Positions 52,670-62,060 of a stretch of 64,000 nt of DNA are shown one piece after another. Every line of letters starts with the position of its first letter. Position 1 is the first letter of the stretch. A program made the position numbers and the translations under genes. Source of the stretch: Niastella sp. OAS944 (GTDB lineage Bacteria; Bacteroidota; Bacteroidia; Chitinophagales; Chitinophagaceae); NCBI GenBank assembly GCA_024809215.1, contig JANUBW010000004.1:186001-250000 (forward strand), given 5' to 3'. Below the pieces are notes generated by a model that had not been told where the DNA came from, did no database searches, and was given only the letters and a program-made list of their open reading frames with translations.

Positions 52670-54490
52670 TTATACATCCTGTGTTTCCAAATATCGCTTG
52701 GCCTGCATATTGTACAGGGCCGCATACTGTTTATCGAGCAGCATAAGCTCCTTATGCGAACCGAATTCGGTAATGCGGCCATGTTCCATTAATATGATCT
52801 TATCGGCGTTCTTTACGGTGCTGAAGCGGTGTGAAATAAGGATCACCGATTTACCCTCCATATTCTTTTCCAGCGTATTGAAGATCCTTTCTTCCGTTAC
52901 CGCATCGATGGAAGCGGTAGGTTCATCGAGGATAGTTACAGCAGCATTACGATAAAACATACGCGCCACTGCCAGCCGCTGGTGCTGCCCCTTCGACAGA
53001 TCGATACCGCCGGCAAAATCTTTCCATATCAACTGATCATAATTCTTTATAAAATCATCGGCGCCCGAAAATTGCGCAGCCTGAATTAGACGGGCATCTT
53101 TATCGCCCTGCAGGCTGCCGTTCTCATCTAACCGGCCCACGCCAATAGATTCGCGAATGCTTAAATTATAAATGGGAAAATCCTGGAACAGGATACCCAG
53201 TGCGCTCTGCCAGCTTTCGAGTTTTATATCTTTTAAATTAATACCGTTTATATAAATGTTTCCCCCGGTAGGATCATATATACGGCAAAGCAGTTTAATG
53301 AGCGTTGTTTTGCCCGAACCATTTACTCCCACAATGGCTACTTTTTCACCGGGCTTTATTGTGAAAGTAAGATCGTGCAACACATAGGGCGTTTCGCCTT
53401 CCTCAGCAGGATATCGAAATGAAACATGATCAAATTCTATCAGCGGTGGTTGCTTACTATCAATACTCACTGCATTTTCTTTCGAAACAATGCGGGGCTG
53501 TATATCAAACAGCTCGAACCAGCGGGCGGCATATCGCGATGCTTCTTCTGCCACGGAAATACTTTCAATATATCCGTTTATGGTTTGGTAAAACCGGGTA
53601 TAGGTACTAAAGGCCAGCAACAAACCGCCTACGGCAATACCACCGGTCAGCGCTTCATTTGTCATTAATGCAATGGCAGCAAACAGGAACAACAAATACC
53701 AAAGGCTCATGATGCTATATGAAATGGCTTTCTTGCGTTCGGCCTTTACAATTTTATCATTGAACTCCTCTTTACGGCTTTTAATTTGCCCGTGTAACCA
53801 GCCCTGTAATTTGAGCAGAATAACATCAACCGCCTTTTGTAATTCTTCGAAATGCGAAATGCGATTGCGAATAATACGCTGGTCGTTTATAGAGAAATGC
53901 CTGATGCGGAACACCTCCATGCTGTATTTATTATAAAAGAAATACACCGGCGCAGCGGCCAGTACAGCAAATACTACCAGCCAGTAATTCAGCGACCACA
54001 GGATAGTGATAGAGGTTATGATGCTGGCAAAATTATGGGCCGAACTAAAAAAGAAATCCTGCAGGCTCAGCACACTGCCCGTGCCCCACTCCTGCGCACT
54101 TCGTAACAGGTTTTGATAAGAACTGCTTTCAATGGTGCCAATATCTAATTTACCCTGCCGTTCTATTTTATACAGATCGAGGTGCAGGCTTTGTTGCATA
54201 CGAAAGATCATGCGGTAGTGCCCGCCCAGGTTGCTGATAAAAACCGGCACCAGGAACGATAGCCCCAACACCACCGACAACCATATCAACTGGCTGGTTT
54301 TACCAGTTCCCTGTTTTATTTTAATGATCTCATCAACAATAGCTGAAAAACTGGTGAACTGCAGGTATATAATAGCGCCATTAAAAACACTGATCAACAT
54401 GAGGATTATGAGCAGCCTTCTGTTGGTTCGCCATGCAAAACCTATTGATTTAATGGCTATAGTGAACATATTCTTGTTGTTATTCTTCAT
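52670..54490 (-). CDS. ABC exporter, fused permease and ATPase
   Basis: A 606-residue half-transporter: six-helix transmembrane domain (~20-330), nucleotide-binding domain (~355-600) with Walker A GVNGSGKTT (388-396), signature LSKGQ (498-502) in the SKGQHQRLAVARMFYR stretch, Walker B VTILDEPTAS and H-loop ISHRFS. It should form a homodimer exporting a lipid, peptide or drug-like compound. It is divergent from the SDR gene across a 188-bp gap containing two operator-like inverted repeats, so control by the TetR protein is possible but not shown. Its stop lies 3 bp from the helicase stop. Confidence 0.92.
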   Translation of the reverse strand: MKNNNKNMFTIAIKSIGFAWRTNRRLLIILMLISVFNGAIIYLQFTSFSAIVDEIIKIKQGTGKTSQLIWLSVVLGLSFLVPVFISNLGGHYRMIFRMQQSLHLDLYKIERQGKLDIGTIESSSYQNLLRSAQEWGTGSVLSLQDFFFSSAHNFASIITSITILWSLNYWLVVFAVLAAAPVYFFYNKYSMEVFRIRHFSINDQRIIRNRISHFEELQKAVDVILLKLQGWLHGQIKSRKEEFNDKIVKAERKKAISYSIMSLWYLLFLFAAIALMTNEALTGGIAVGGLLLAFSTYTRFYQTINGYIESISVAEEASRYAARWFELFDIQPRIVSKENAVSIDSKQPPLIEFDHVSFRYPAEEGETPYVLHDLTFTIKPGEKVAIVGVNGSGKTTLIKLLCRIYDPTGGNIYINGINLKDIKLESWQSALGILFQDFPIYNLSIRESIGVGRLDENGSLQGDKDARLIQAAQFSGADDFIKNYDQLIWKDFAGGIDLSKGQHQRLAVARMFYRNAAVTILDEPTASIDAVTEERIFNTLEKNMEGKSVILISHRFSTVKNADKIILMEHGRITEFGSHKELMLLDKQYAALYNMQAKRYLETQDV

Positions 54491-54587
54491 TCAGTTGTAT
54501 TATAGTAATTACAGAGAGCAACATAATTTACGAAAAAAAGTTCACCAGCCCGGCAACGAAATGAATTTGTTAATACCGGAAAATTTA

Positions 54588-54640
54588 TTTGGAACATTCG
54601 TTCCAATACCTCTACATTTGTACCGGAATGATCGTTCCGA
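54588..54640 (+). promoter_or_regulatory. SDR promoter with two GGAA-N6-TTCC operators
   Basis: A -33 TTTG at 54588-54591 and -7 box TACATTTG at 54613-54620 are 21 bp apart, the Bacteroidota spacing. Operator 1 is TTGGAAC-ATTC-GTTCCAA (54589-54606), a perfect dyad between the boxes; operator 2 is CGGAA-N6-TTCCG (54624-54639), just after the -7 box. A third matching site precedes the TetR gene. Confidence 0.75.
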
Positions 54641-54678
54641 TATTAATTACTCAAACAATTTAATTCAATCCATCAATT

Positions 54679-55431
54679 ATGAGTCGTTTACAAAATAAGG
54701 TAGCCCTTATTACCGGGGGTAACAGCGGTATTGGTTTTGCCACAGCCAAAGAATTTCTTGAACAGGGCGCTAAAGTTATTATTACCGGCCGCAGCGAAGC
54801 AGGATTGGCACAAGCTAAAAAAGAATTGAACGGGCAGGTTCATACCATTTTATCGAATACCAGCAGCCTGAGCGATATTCGCAACCTGGCCAAAGAAGTA
54901 CAACAAATAACCCCGCATTTGGATGTAGTATTTGTAAATGCCGGCATTGGTAAATTCGCCCCTATTGAAGCGGTTACAGAAGAGCATTTTGACGAACAAT
55001 TCAATATCAATGTAAAGGGGGCCTTTTTCACTATACAGGAATTATTGCCGTTGGTAAAAGATGGCGGTTCCATCATTCTTAACAGCTCTATCAACGCACA
55101 TTTGGGCATGGCCAACTCGAGCGTTTATTCGGCTACAAAAGCGGCGTTGCTTACATTTGCGCGTTCGTTATCAGCAGAGTTATTACCCCGCCGCATCCGG
55201 GTAAATGCCATCAGTCCGGGCCCTGTTGTTACACCTATATTCGGAAAGACCGGCATACCAGCCGATCAAATGGACGGATTAAAATCTGCTATCCAAAGCA
55301 AAGTACCTATTGGCCGCTTCGGCGATGCTTCTGAAATTGCCAGGGTTGCTACCTTCTTCGCTTCGGATGATTCTACCTTTGTACTGGGCACTGAATTGAT
55401 CGCAGATGGCGGTATCGTTAGCGCTTTCTAA
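54679..55431 (+). CDS. Short-chain dehydrogenase/reductase
   Basis: A 250-residue classical SDR using NAD(P)(H). Cofactor motif GGNSGIG (13-19), NAG motif in VFVNAGIG, catalytic Ser in IILNSSIN (~138), YxxxK as Y150/K154 (YSATK), PG motif SPGPVVTPIFG. All intact. The substrate is unknown; members paired with TetR regulators often reduce reactive carbonyls or xenobiotics. The TetR gene follows, with an operator-bearing promoter before it, so the SDR may be its target. Confidence 0.93.
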   Translation: MSRLQNKVALITGGNSGIGFATAKEFLEQGAKVIITGRSEAGLAQAKKELNGQVHTILSNTSSLSDIRNLAKEVQQITPHLDVVFVNAGIGKFAPIEAVTEEHFDEQFNINVKGAFFTIQELLPLVKDGGSIILNSSINAHLGMANSSVYSATKAALLTFARSLSAELLPRRIRVNAISPGPVVTPIFGKTGIPADQMDGLKSAIQSKVPIGRFGDASEIARVATFFASDDSTFVLGTELIADGGIVSAF

Positions 55432-55439
55432 AATTTGTG

Positions 55440-55463
55440 TACTTTTGGAACGAAAATTCCAAA
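55440..55463 (+). promoter_or_regulatory. TetR gene promoter with overlapping operator
   Basis: -7 box TACTTTTG (55440-55447) overlaps the dyad TTTGGAA-CGAAAA-TTCCAAA (55444-55463), a GGAA-N6-TTCC site like the two at 54591-54604 and 54625-54638. Placed 8 bp before the ATG at 55471, it suits autorepression. Confidence 0.72.
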
Positions 55464-55470
55464 TACGCCG

Positions 55471-56055
55471 ATGCCAAAGACAAAACAATTTGATGAAAGG
55501 GAAGTGCTGGTGAAAGCCAGGGAGGTTTTTACGGTAAAAGGATATAACGGCACTTCGATGGACGACCTGGTTCAGGCCACCGGTTTAAGCCGTTCGAGCA
55601 TATACGATACTTTCGGTGATAAACATGGGTTGTTTCTGAAAAGCCTTGCCCAATATTGTTGTTCGCAACAGGGCGAGCTTGAAAAACAATGTGCCAAAAC
55701 AGATAGCCCGAAGAAAAAGATCCGCGCAATTTTTGATTATACCATCAGGGATATACTTAACGATAAAGACAAGAAAGGTTGTTTAATGGTAAACATGAGC
55801 ATGGAACTGAATGCGGTTGACAAAGAAGTGGCTGCCGTTTCTCTTGCGAATATGGAAGGCATGGAACAAACGTTCAGTGCGCTGGTAAAAGAAGGCCAGG
55901 CCAAAGGTGAGATCCCCAAAAAGTTTACGCCAAAAGCATTGGGCCGTCTTTTGTATAACAGTTTAATGGGCCTTCGGGTTAGTGGCATTAACCGCCCCGA
56001 TGCCGATTCGCTAAAAGAAGTGGTAAAGCTTACCCTTTCCATACTGGATGAATAA
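55471..56055 (+). CDS. TetR/AcrR-family regulator
   Basis: A 194-residue repressor. The ATG at 55471 is chosen because the family helix-turn-helix starts immediately (MPKTKQFDEREVLVKAREVFTVKGYNGTSMDDLVQATGLSRSSIYDTFGDKHGLF) and the longer frame begins within the promoter. C-terminal ligand domain ~50-190 (KKGCLMVNMSMELNAVDKEV, a TetR_C-type segment with CLMVN). It probably controls the SDR gene upstream and itself, through GGAA-N6-TTCC sites seen in both promoters. The inducer is unknown, but a small electrophile or aldehyde is plausible for this cysteine-containing subgroup. Confidence 0.92.
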   Translation: MPKTKQFDEREVLVKAREVFTVKGYNGTSMDDLVQATGLSRSSIYDTFGDKHGLFLKSLAQYCCSQQGELEKQCAKTDSPKKKIRAIFDYTIRDILNDKDKKGCLMVNMSMELNAVDKEVAAVSLANMEGMEQTFSALVKEGQAKGEIPKKFTPKALGRLLYNSLMGLRVSGINRPDADSLKEVVKLTLSILDE

Positions 56056-56074
56056 CTTTCCGTAACTTCGCGAA

Positions 56075-56240
56075 TAAAGCTAAACGCTTAACGCGTAACG
56101 CTGAACGCGAAAGACAGGCTCGCGAAGCTTGTTTTTCGCGTTTTGTTTTTGACCTGCTGCACACTCAACCCGCTCCATTTTTAGGAGCATTCGACCATTC
56201 GGGAGCTGGCGTTAAGCGTTTTGCGTTCAGCGTTCAGCGT
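56075..56240. repeat. Hairpin tandem repeat before the antiporter gene
   Basis: Left arm AAACGCTTAACGCGTAACGC and TGAACGCG (56080-56110), core AGGCTCGCGA (56116-56125), variable middle, right arm GGCGTTAAGCGTTTTGCG then TTCAGCGTTCAGCG (56208-56240). The arms are complementary over AACGCTTAACGC and CGCTGAACGC. The right arm runs into the antiporter promoter. Confidence 0.75.
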
Positions 56241-56242
56241 CT

Positions 56243-56257
56243 TACTTTTGCAGCCTA
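56243..56257 (+). promoter_or_regulatory. -7 promoter box before the antiporter gene
   Basis: TACTTTTG at 56243-56250 (TAnnTTTG) followed by CAGCCT and ATG at 56257. This argues for the ATG at 56257 rather than a TTG at 56221. Confidence 0.6.
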
Positions 56258-57855
56258 TGCTGCAAGACAACTTATTACTGGTGCTTTCGCTTTTATTTGT
56301 CATTAGTATCCTCACCATGCTCAGTGGCAAATTAAAAATTGCTTACCCCATATTCCTGGTAATAGGCGGTTTGCTTATAAGCCTCATTCCCGGCATACCT
56401 CGTATCTCGCTTCATCCCGACCTGGTGTTCCTTATTTTTCTGCCGCCCTTATTATATGCTGCAGCCTGGAATACCTCCTGGAACGACTTCTGGCGACTTA
56501 AACGCCCCATCAGTTTGCTGGGCTTTGGGTTGGTGATCTTTACCTCAGCAGCCGTTGCCTGGATCTCTAATTTATTGATACCCGATTTTTCGCTGGCAGC
56601 CGGTTTTCTGCTGGGCGGTATTATATCACCTCCCGACGCCATTGCCGCCACTTCGGTTTTACAGGGACTAAAAGTACCTAAACGGGCAACCATCATCCTT
56701 GAAGGGGAAAGCCTGGTAAACGATGCCGCGAGTTTGATCGTATTCAGGTTTGCACTTACTGCTGTACTTACCAGCCAGTTCAATTTGGGAGAAGCTACCC
56801 GTACCTTTTTTGTGGTGGCCATCATGGGCATACTTATTGGATTGGCAATTGCGCATATTGTTTATGCCATTCACCGGTTCTTCCCTACAACACCGGCCAT
56901 CGATGCAGCATTCACACTTATTTCACCCTACATCATGTACATAACGGCCGAGCATTTTCATGTATCGGGTGTACTGTCGGTAGTAAGCGGTGGCTTGTTC
57001 CTCACCTTTCGTTCGCAGGACCTTTTTACTTACGATGCCCGTATTCAGGTGCTGGGTTTGTGGGACACGCTGGTTTTTCTGCTGAACGGTTTTGTATTTA
57101 TACTGATCGGTTTGCAGTTACCCGAAATTGTACGTGGTATAGAAGGTTATTCACTCGGCGAGGCTATCAGGTATGGAGTTATCATAAGTTTGCTTACCAT
57201 CATCATTCGTATCATTTGGGTTTTTCCGGGTACCTATGTACCAAGAATGTTATTTAAAAGCATTCGTGAAAAAGAGCCTAACCCGGGTTGGCGCAATGTG
57301 TTATTGGTTGGCTGGAGCGGTATGCGCGGTGTAGTTTCACTTGCCTCGGCACTGGCAGTACCACTAACACTTACCAATAACCAGGCCTTTCCCCACCGCA
57401 ACCTTATATTGTTTATTACATTCGTAGTAATACTTATTACACTGGTATTACAGGGGCTAAGCCTGAAACCGTTGATAAAAATATTAAAGATAAAAGGCGA
57501 TGAAACGCAATCGGAGGAGTTACAGGCGCTTGATATGCGACTGCAATTAGCACGCGTTGTACTGGCCCATATGGATGGCCAGTATGCCAGGGAAATAGAA
57601 GGAAACGAGACCTACAAACGTGTGCGCGACCGTTACGCGCGCATGATTGAAATAACCCAGAAAAAACTGGAAGCAGAAGAAACCAACGAGGAGCAGCACA
57701 ATTTCTTACCCCATTACCGGCAAATGCTGATTGAGCTGGTTGATGTACGCCGCCGCGAACTCAACCGTTTTCGCCATGCGAAGATGTTTAGCGATGAATT
57801 GATACGGGAAAGAGAATGGGAACTAGACCTGGAAGAGGCACGTTTAAGAAGGTAA
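56257..57855 (+). CDS. CPA1-family Na+/H+ antiporter
   Basis: A 532-residue monovalent cation/proton antiporter with about 12 transmembrane helices: early helix LVLSLLFVISILTMLSGKLKIAYPIFL, the CPA1 signature GGIISPPDAIAATSVLQ (the DAIAATS ion-binding site), LEGESLVNDAASLIVFRFAL and GWSGMRGVVSLASALAV. The C-terminal cytoplasmic tail (~420-532) is rich in charged helices (DMRLQLARVVLAHMDGQYAREIEGNE), likely regulatory. It should help pH and sodium homeostasis. Convergent with the histidine kinase gene with only 2 bp between stops. Confidence 0.92.
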   Translation: MLQDNLLLVLSLLFVISILTMLSGKLKIAYPIFLVIGGLLISLIPGIPRISLHPDLVFLIFLPPLLYAAAWNTSWNDFWRLKRPISLLGFGLVIFTSAAVAWISNLLIPDFSLAAGFLLGGIISPPDAIAATSVLQGLKVPKRATIILEGESLVNDAASLIVFRFALTAVLTSQFNLGEATRTFFVVAIMGILIGLAIAHIVYAIHRFFPTTPAIDAAFTLISPYIMYITAEHFHVSGVLSVVSGGLFLTFRSQDLFTYDARIQVLGLWDTLVFLLNGFVFILIGLQLPEIVRGIEGYSLGEAIRYGVIISLLTIIIRIIWVFPGTYVPRMLFKSIREKEPNPGWRNVLLVGWSGMRGVVSLASALAVPLTLTNNQAFPHRNLILFITFVVILITLVLQGLSLKPLIKILKIKGDETQSEELQALDMRLQLARVVLAHMDGQYAREIEGNETYKRVRDRYARMIEITQKKLEAEETNEEQHNFLPHYRQMLIELVDVRRRELNRFRHAKMFSDELIREREWELDLEEARLRR

Positions 57856-57857
57856 GT

Positions 57858-60470
57858 CTAAATAACCAACGTATCATTACTATTATCAGGGGCCTGCGGC
57901 ATGTTCTCAAATTCCACTTTAACAGTGCAACCTTTTCCAGGCGCAGATTCAATATCAACTTTGCCGTTAAACACATCGGCGCGGTTGATGATATTATTAA
58001 AACCAATGCCTTTGCGTTTGGTGGCCGGGTCGAAGCCCTTGCCATTATCGCTTATGATCAATGTGATCTTTTTGCCCTGCTCTTTAATGGTGATATTTAT
58101 TTTACTGGCTTCGGCATACTTTAAAATATTTGTCAACTGCTCCTGCACAATACGGTAAATGGTGAGCTTTAAGCCATAGTCGAGTTTTGCTTCATTGATG
58201 CCGCCATGATTGAAACATACTTCAATTTTCTGCGCCCATTTTATATCACCGATCATATCACTAATAGTTTCAATAATGCCCAGATCTTCTGCACTGGGGC
58301 TCACCAATGATTTAGACAGCTTACGTATTTCTTCAATGGCCATATGAATATGCTCTGCCGCTTTATTGGTAAACAACTCCCGCTCATCACCTTCGAGGAA
58401 TGGCGAGCTAAGGAACAATTTAGCCGACGCGAGGATCTGGTTTACATTATCATGCAGCTCCTTCCCTATTTCCGAACGCTCATGCTCCTGCGTATTGATG
58501 GTAGCACGGGCAATTTGCCGTTGATGGTTCACTCTTTCTTCCATTAGCCGGGCTTCCTGTTGGCGCAATTGCTCTTCTGCTAATTTATGATTGGTAATAT
58601 CATGTAATACCCCAACCATTTTATCGGGTTCTCCCAAATGATTTCTGATCAACTGACCTTGCGAATGTAAAATGCGAACGGTACCATCGGGGCGAATAAT
58701 ACGGTGTTCCATGTCAAAATCACCTCTGCCTTCCATGGTATTTTGTAAATTCATCAGCACATACTCTTTGTCATCGGCATGAATAAAAGAGATCTGTTGC
58801 TCCGATGTTGGTGGTGCCTCGTCTATATCCCAGCCAAAGATGCGGTACATTTCATCTGACCAAATAGTTTCGCCCGTTTTCAGATTATTTTCCCAACTGC
58901 CCAGGCAGGCAATACGTTCGGCCTGTTGCATCAAACGCTGGTGATGCGCTATCTGTTCTTCCGATCTCTTGCGTTCAGTGATATCGATGCAAATGGCAAA
59001 ATAGCCGGAAAGCTTGCCCTTGTTATCAAATTGTGGTTGCGCCTGCAGGGTGATCCAAACCTTACGGCCCGATTTTGCATAGATCAACAACTCGGTATCA
59101 AAAGTGCGATGCGCCCTTTTATTTGCCAGTAAACCTTTTATGGCATTTTCGTTTGTTTCTTCACCATACAAAAAGTCTTCAGGCCGTTTACCAATCACTT
59201 CATCGAAGGTATATTCTGTAACCTGCGTAAACGCCGCATTGATCCACTGAATCCTTCTATCTACATCGGTGATCACAACGGGGCTTAATGTTTCACGGGC
59301 AATATGAGAAAGCTTTTTCAGTTCTTCTTCAGTGATCTTCTTGGCCGTAATATCGCGCAGAATGGTACTCATGCGTTCTTCCCCGTTAATGTCTTTAAAA
59401 TAAACCGAAGAGAACTCGCAGGGAAAATGCTCGCCATTCTTTTTTATACCAATCAACTCACCCTGAACAAATCCTTTGGTGATCCGGTCTTTTACCATTT
59501 GCAGCAATTCGGGTGTATGCAACACCACCAACTGCCGGTTACGCTTTATAAATTCTTCCTCGGTATATCCAAATAATTCGCAGGCTTGTGTATTTACTTC
59601 CAGTATGGTACCATCGGGTTTACCTAATATAAATGCATACAGGCTGCTATTGGCAATGGCCCTGTACTTGGCCTGCCCCAGGTATATCATTTCCTCGGCT
59701 TGTTTATGCTGGGTGATGTCCTGAAAAGTACCAACCAGTTGAATGGTCTTATTGAACAGTTGTTTGGGCTTGCCAATAGTACGGATCCATTTCACGGGCG
59801 AACCACAACTACTGCAATCCAGTTCAAGATTAAAAGGAATTCCTTTAGTGACGGCCAATTGAACGGCCTGTTTGAATTGCAAATAGGCGTCGTTGCCAAC
59901 AAATGACAATATATTTTCCCAGGTAATAGAGTTGTATTTTGGAACATCGAGCAGTTTATATAACCCTTCGGTACAGGAAAGCCGGTTGGTTTGCACATCG
60001 AGCTGCCAGCCACCGATGCCGGTTGCCAGTTCGGTTTCTTCGAGCAGGTGTTTGTAATTATTTGTTTCGGTAATATCTGTAATACAAACCATTAAAAAGC
60101 GCGAGCCATCTGGTTCAGTAATAACATTGAGCTGGCAATTGGCGCCGAAGATGTGGCCGTCTTTTCGAAGTATGGGAAATTCAGTTACTGTTTGTTTGGG
60201 AACCGGCGACGACATAGCCGCATTAAACGTATATAAGGTAAAATCGCGCTGTATTTCCGGCACCACTGTAAGAAAGTACTTCCCAATGAGTTCCTTGCGC
60301 TCGTACCCTATCATGCGGCAATAGCTCTCATTCATATCCACAAAAAAACCTTCGCAGTCAACAACGAGTATTCCTACTTCCAGCGCATTGAACACTGAAT
60401 TAAATACCGGATTGCTCGCACTGCTCACCGCAGGAAACTTCGCCCCTTTGCTCTTGGTGTGTATTCGCAT
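57858..60470 (-). CDS. Multi-PAS sensor histidine kinase (NarL-type partner class)
   Basis: An 870-residue cytoplasmic kinase with no clear membrane segment. Four to five PAS/PAC modules precede the kinase (FNALEVGILVVDCEGFFVDMNESYCRMIGYERKELIG, YKHLLEETELATGIGGWQLD, YRAIANSSLYAFILGKPDGTILEVNTQACELFGYTEEEF, IQWINAAFTQVTEYTFDEVIGKRPEDFLYG, ACLGSWENNLKTGETIWSDEMYRIFGWD). The phospho-acceptor is H673 in KELHDNVNQ (HisKA_3 dimerisation domain), followed by an HATPase_c with DNGKGFD and GIGFNNI boxes. Such kinases usually partner with NarL-type regulators; none is adjacent. It probably senses redox, ligand or light through its PAS domains, but no cofactor residue can be assigned. Confidence 0.93.
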   Translation of the reverse strand: MRIHTKSKGAKFPAVSSASNPVFNSVFNALEVGILVVDCEGFFVDMNESYCRMIGYERKELIGKYFLTVVPEIQRDFTLYTFNAAMSSPVPKQTVTEFPILRKDGHIFGANCQLNVITEPDGSRFLMVCITDITETNNYKHLLEETELATGIGGWQLDVQTNRLSCTEGLYKLLDVPKYNSITWENILSFVGNDAYLQFKQAVQLAVTKGIPFNLELDCSSCGSPVKWIRTIGKPKQLFNKTIQLVGTFQDITQHKQAEEMIYLGQAKYRAIANSSLYAFILGKPDGTILEVNTQACELFGYTEEEFIKRNRQLVVLHTPELLQMVKDRITKGFVQGELIGIKKNGEHFPCEFSSVYFKDINGEERMSTILRDITAKKITEEELKKLSHIARETLSPVVITDVDRRIQWINAAFTQVTEYTFDEVIGKRPEDFLYGEETNENAIKGLLANKRAHRTFDTELLIYAKSGRKVWITLQAQPQFDNKGKLSGYFAICIDITERKRSEEQIAHHQRLMQQAERIACLGSWENNLKTGETIWSDEMYRIFGWDIDEAPPTSEQQISFIHADDKEYVLMNLQNTMEGRGDFDMEHRIIRPDGTVRILHSQGQLIRNHLGEPDKMVGVLHDITNHKLAEEQLRQQEARLMEERVNHQRQIARATINTQEHERSEIGKELHDNVNQILASAKLFLSSPFLEGDERELFTNKAAEHIHMAIEEIRKLSKSLVSPSAEDLGIIETISDMIGDIKWAQKIEVCFNHGGINEAKLDYGLKLTIYRIVQEQLTNILKYAEASKINITIKEQGKKITLIISDNGKGFDPATKRKGIGFNNIINRADVFNGKVDIESAPGKGCTVKVEFENMPQAPDNSNDTLVI

Positions 60471-60817
60471 AATAACCTTTTAACCAAAACAACCTCGCCA
60501 ACTGGCAGAAGAAGTCAGTGTAATAATTTAATATTCAGTATTTATCAGGTACCAGAAACGGAATTGTTAGTACAGGAACAGGTCGCCAAAAAATTCTTCC
60601 CGTGTACGGCGGGAACAGAGCAGGATAACTGATTAGTGCAGTATTGATTAGTTTGGTAGAATGATTTCACCAGGACTGGTGATAAAAATAAATTTACAAT
60701 TTTATTTAATAAATAGGTAGAAATTATTGTTACCAGCTGTATGTTTTCTGTTGTTCAACGCGGGTTTAGCGCAATTTCTTAGCCTGGATCATATTATTGG
60801 TAAATATATAGACCGTA
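60471..60817. other. Intergenic gap without a gene
   Basis: AT-rich sequence upstream of the histidine kinase. No coding frame, hairpin or promoter box is evident. Confidence 0.5.
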
Positions 60818-60892
60818 AAAGGCGGGTTCCCTTTTGAGGGGAGCTCGCCTTTATAATTGAAGGTGAGCCGCTCTTCGAGAGCGACCCACCTT
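60818..60892. repeat. Inverted pair of REP-like hairpins
   Basis: Hairpin 1 (60818-60852) has AAAGGCG/CGCCTTT ends and a GGGTTCCCTTTTGAGGGGAG centre; hairpin 2 (60860-60892) has AAGGTG/CACCTT ends with an inner CGCTCT-TCG-AGAGCG. Reversed, hairpin 1 aligns with hairpin 2 over 29 bases at about two-thirds identity (GGYGAGCY... and ACCCRCC ends conserved), so the pair looks like two copies of one palindrome in opposite orientation. Confidence 0.65.
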
Positions 60893-60906
60893 TGATTGTC
60901 TATAAA

Positions 60907-60945
60907 AAAACGGACAAATCCATCTTGACTTGTCCGTTTTACGCT
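60907..60945 (-). terminator. Terminator of the DUF6807 gene
   Basis: AAAACGGACAA (60907-60917) pairs with TTGTCCGTTTT (60930-60940); the minus-strand 3' side continues TTTTTTTATA. It is 29 bp past the DUF6807 stop. Confidence 0.8.
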
Positions 60946-60968
60946 TATTGTTGAAACAAGGATCTACG

Positions 60969-62027
60969 CTATTTAGCAGTAACGTCCTTGATCTTTGCTT
61001 TACCAAAATCATCGGCCAGTTGGTTTAACTGGGCTGCAGATATTGTTACCGGTCCCTGATCAAACACAACACGGTAAACAAAACGAACCGATTCGCCTTT
61101 TTTCAGTTTAAGGTTAGTGGCTGTTTTACCACCGCTGAACACTTTTGCACCAAGCGGGTTGGCGGCAAATAAACCATACCCTCTGGCATGCCAGTAGGTA
61201 GGATAATTAATGTTGCTTGGGTGATCTATGATGGCAATGCTGATTGAGTCGTTCTTCATTTTACCAAACATCTTACACCATACTGCTCTTGTGCTCCATG
61301 CGCTATCGCCTGTTTTGCCGGCGCTGGTAACATAGTTACCGGTGGCCATAGCATCGGTATTTGCTTTTACAACAGTTACATTGCCTTTATCGTCGGTAAA
61401 TACGCCGTCTTTTTTGCTGCTGATCTGCATTTCATGTGCTACCCGTAAACCCAGCAAACCATCTTTTGCATCGGTAAACAACACTTCCATATTTGCTTTC
61501 AGTGTTGTTATACGATCAACAATGCGCTGGCTGCCCGAACCGCTGAACTCATACTGCGTGGTTTCTTCCAGGAGTATATTGTTCTTATTGTCGACCCAGT
61601 TGGCATGGTAGGCCAGAATGCCTTTGGCGCCGTCTTCTTTTTTAATGATGCGGTCGGTTTTAATAGAACCGTACATGCCTTTTTTATCGGCCGGAATGGC
61701 AAATGAGTTATTCCAGAAATCGAGTCCATTCACGTTCTCGAAATTAAGCCACAGCCCAAGGTGATGCGGGTGATCGGTGGGGTCGCCGGCCAGTGGGTAC
61801 ATGGGATAACCACGAGTGAGCATGGCGCCGTTCTGTGAAAATATGGGATACAAAACCGGCTTGGCTAATGAATCGGGGTAAATAAAACTTGTGAACAGGT
61901 TATTGCCGATAATAACATTGATGGTATTCTTGTCTTTTTCCTGTACAAGCTTTACCGTTTCTTTTTTCTGGGCGAAGGATATTGAACTAATAAAACAACC
62001 GGCAGCCCAACAAAAGATCTGTTTCAT
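60969..62027 (-). CDS. Exported DUF6807 (PmoA-like) protein
   Basis: A 352-residue protein with a signal peptide (QIFCWAAGCFISSISFAQ). The mature protein is a beta-rich domain typical of the DUF6807 / 'methane oxygenase PmoA'-annotated family (TRGYPMYPLAGDPTDHPHHLGLWLNFENVNGLDFWNN, conserved HPHHLG; IAIIDHPSNINYPTYWHARGYGLFAANPLG). The PmoA name is an annotation artefact, with no likeness to methane monooxygenase known to me. These proteins often sit beside Gfo/Idh/MocA oxidoreductases, as here (86 bp downstream of one). The fold suggests a sugar-binding or lyase-like sandwich, function unknown. Confidence 0.88.
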   Translation of the reverse strand: MKQIFCWAAGCFISSISFAQKKETVKLVQEKDKNTINVIIGNNLFTSFIYPDSLAKPVLYPIFSQNGAMLTRGYPMYPLAGDPTDHPHHLGLWLNFENVNGLDFWNNSFAIPADKKGMYGSIKTDRIIKKEDGAKGILAYHANWVDNKNNILLEETTQYEFSGSGSQRIVDRITTLKANMEVLFTDAKDGLLGLRVAHEMQISSKKDGVFTDDKGNVTVVKANTDAMATGNYVTSAGKTGDSAWSTRAVWCKMFGKMKNDSISIAIIDHPSNINYPTYWHARGYGLFAANPLGAKVFSGGKTATNLKLKKGESVRFVYRVVFDQGPVTISAAQLNQLADDFGKAKIKDVTAK

Positions 62028-62060
62028 AAAGGTTATATATGGTTTTTTTATGTTATTGAA

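Noticed and set aside
60969-62027. Methane monooxygenase subunit (PmoA) as sometimes named in databases.
   Set aside because: The protein is a secreted beta-rich DUF6807 protein with no transmembrane helices or copper ligands of PmoA.
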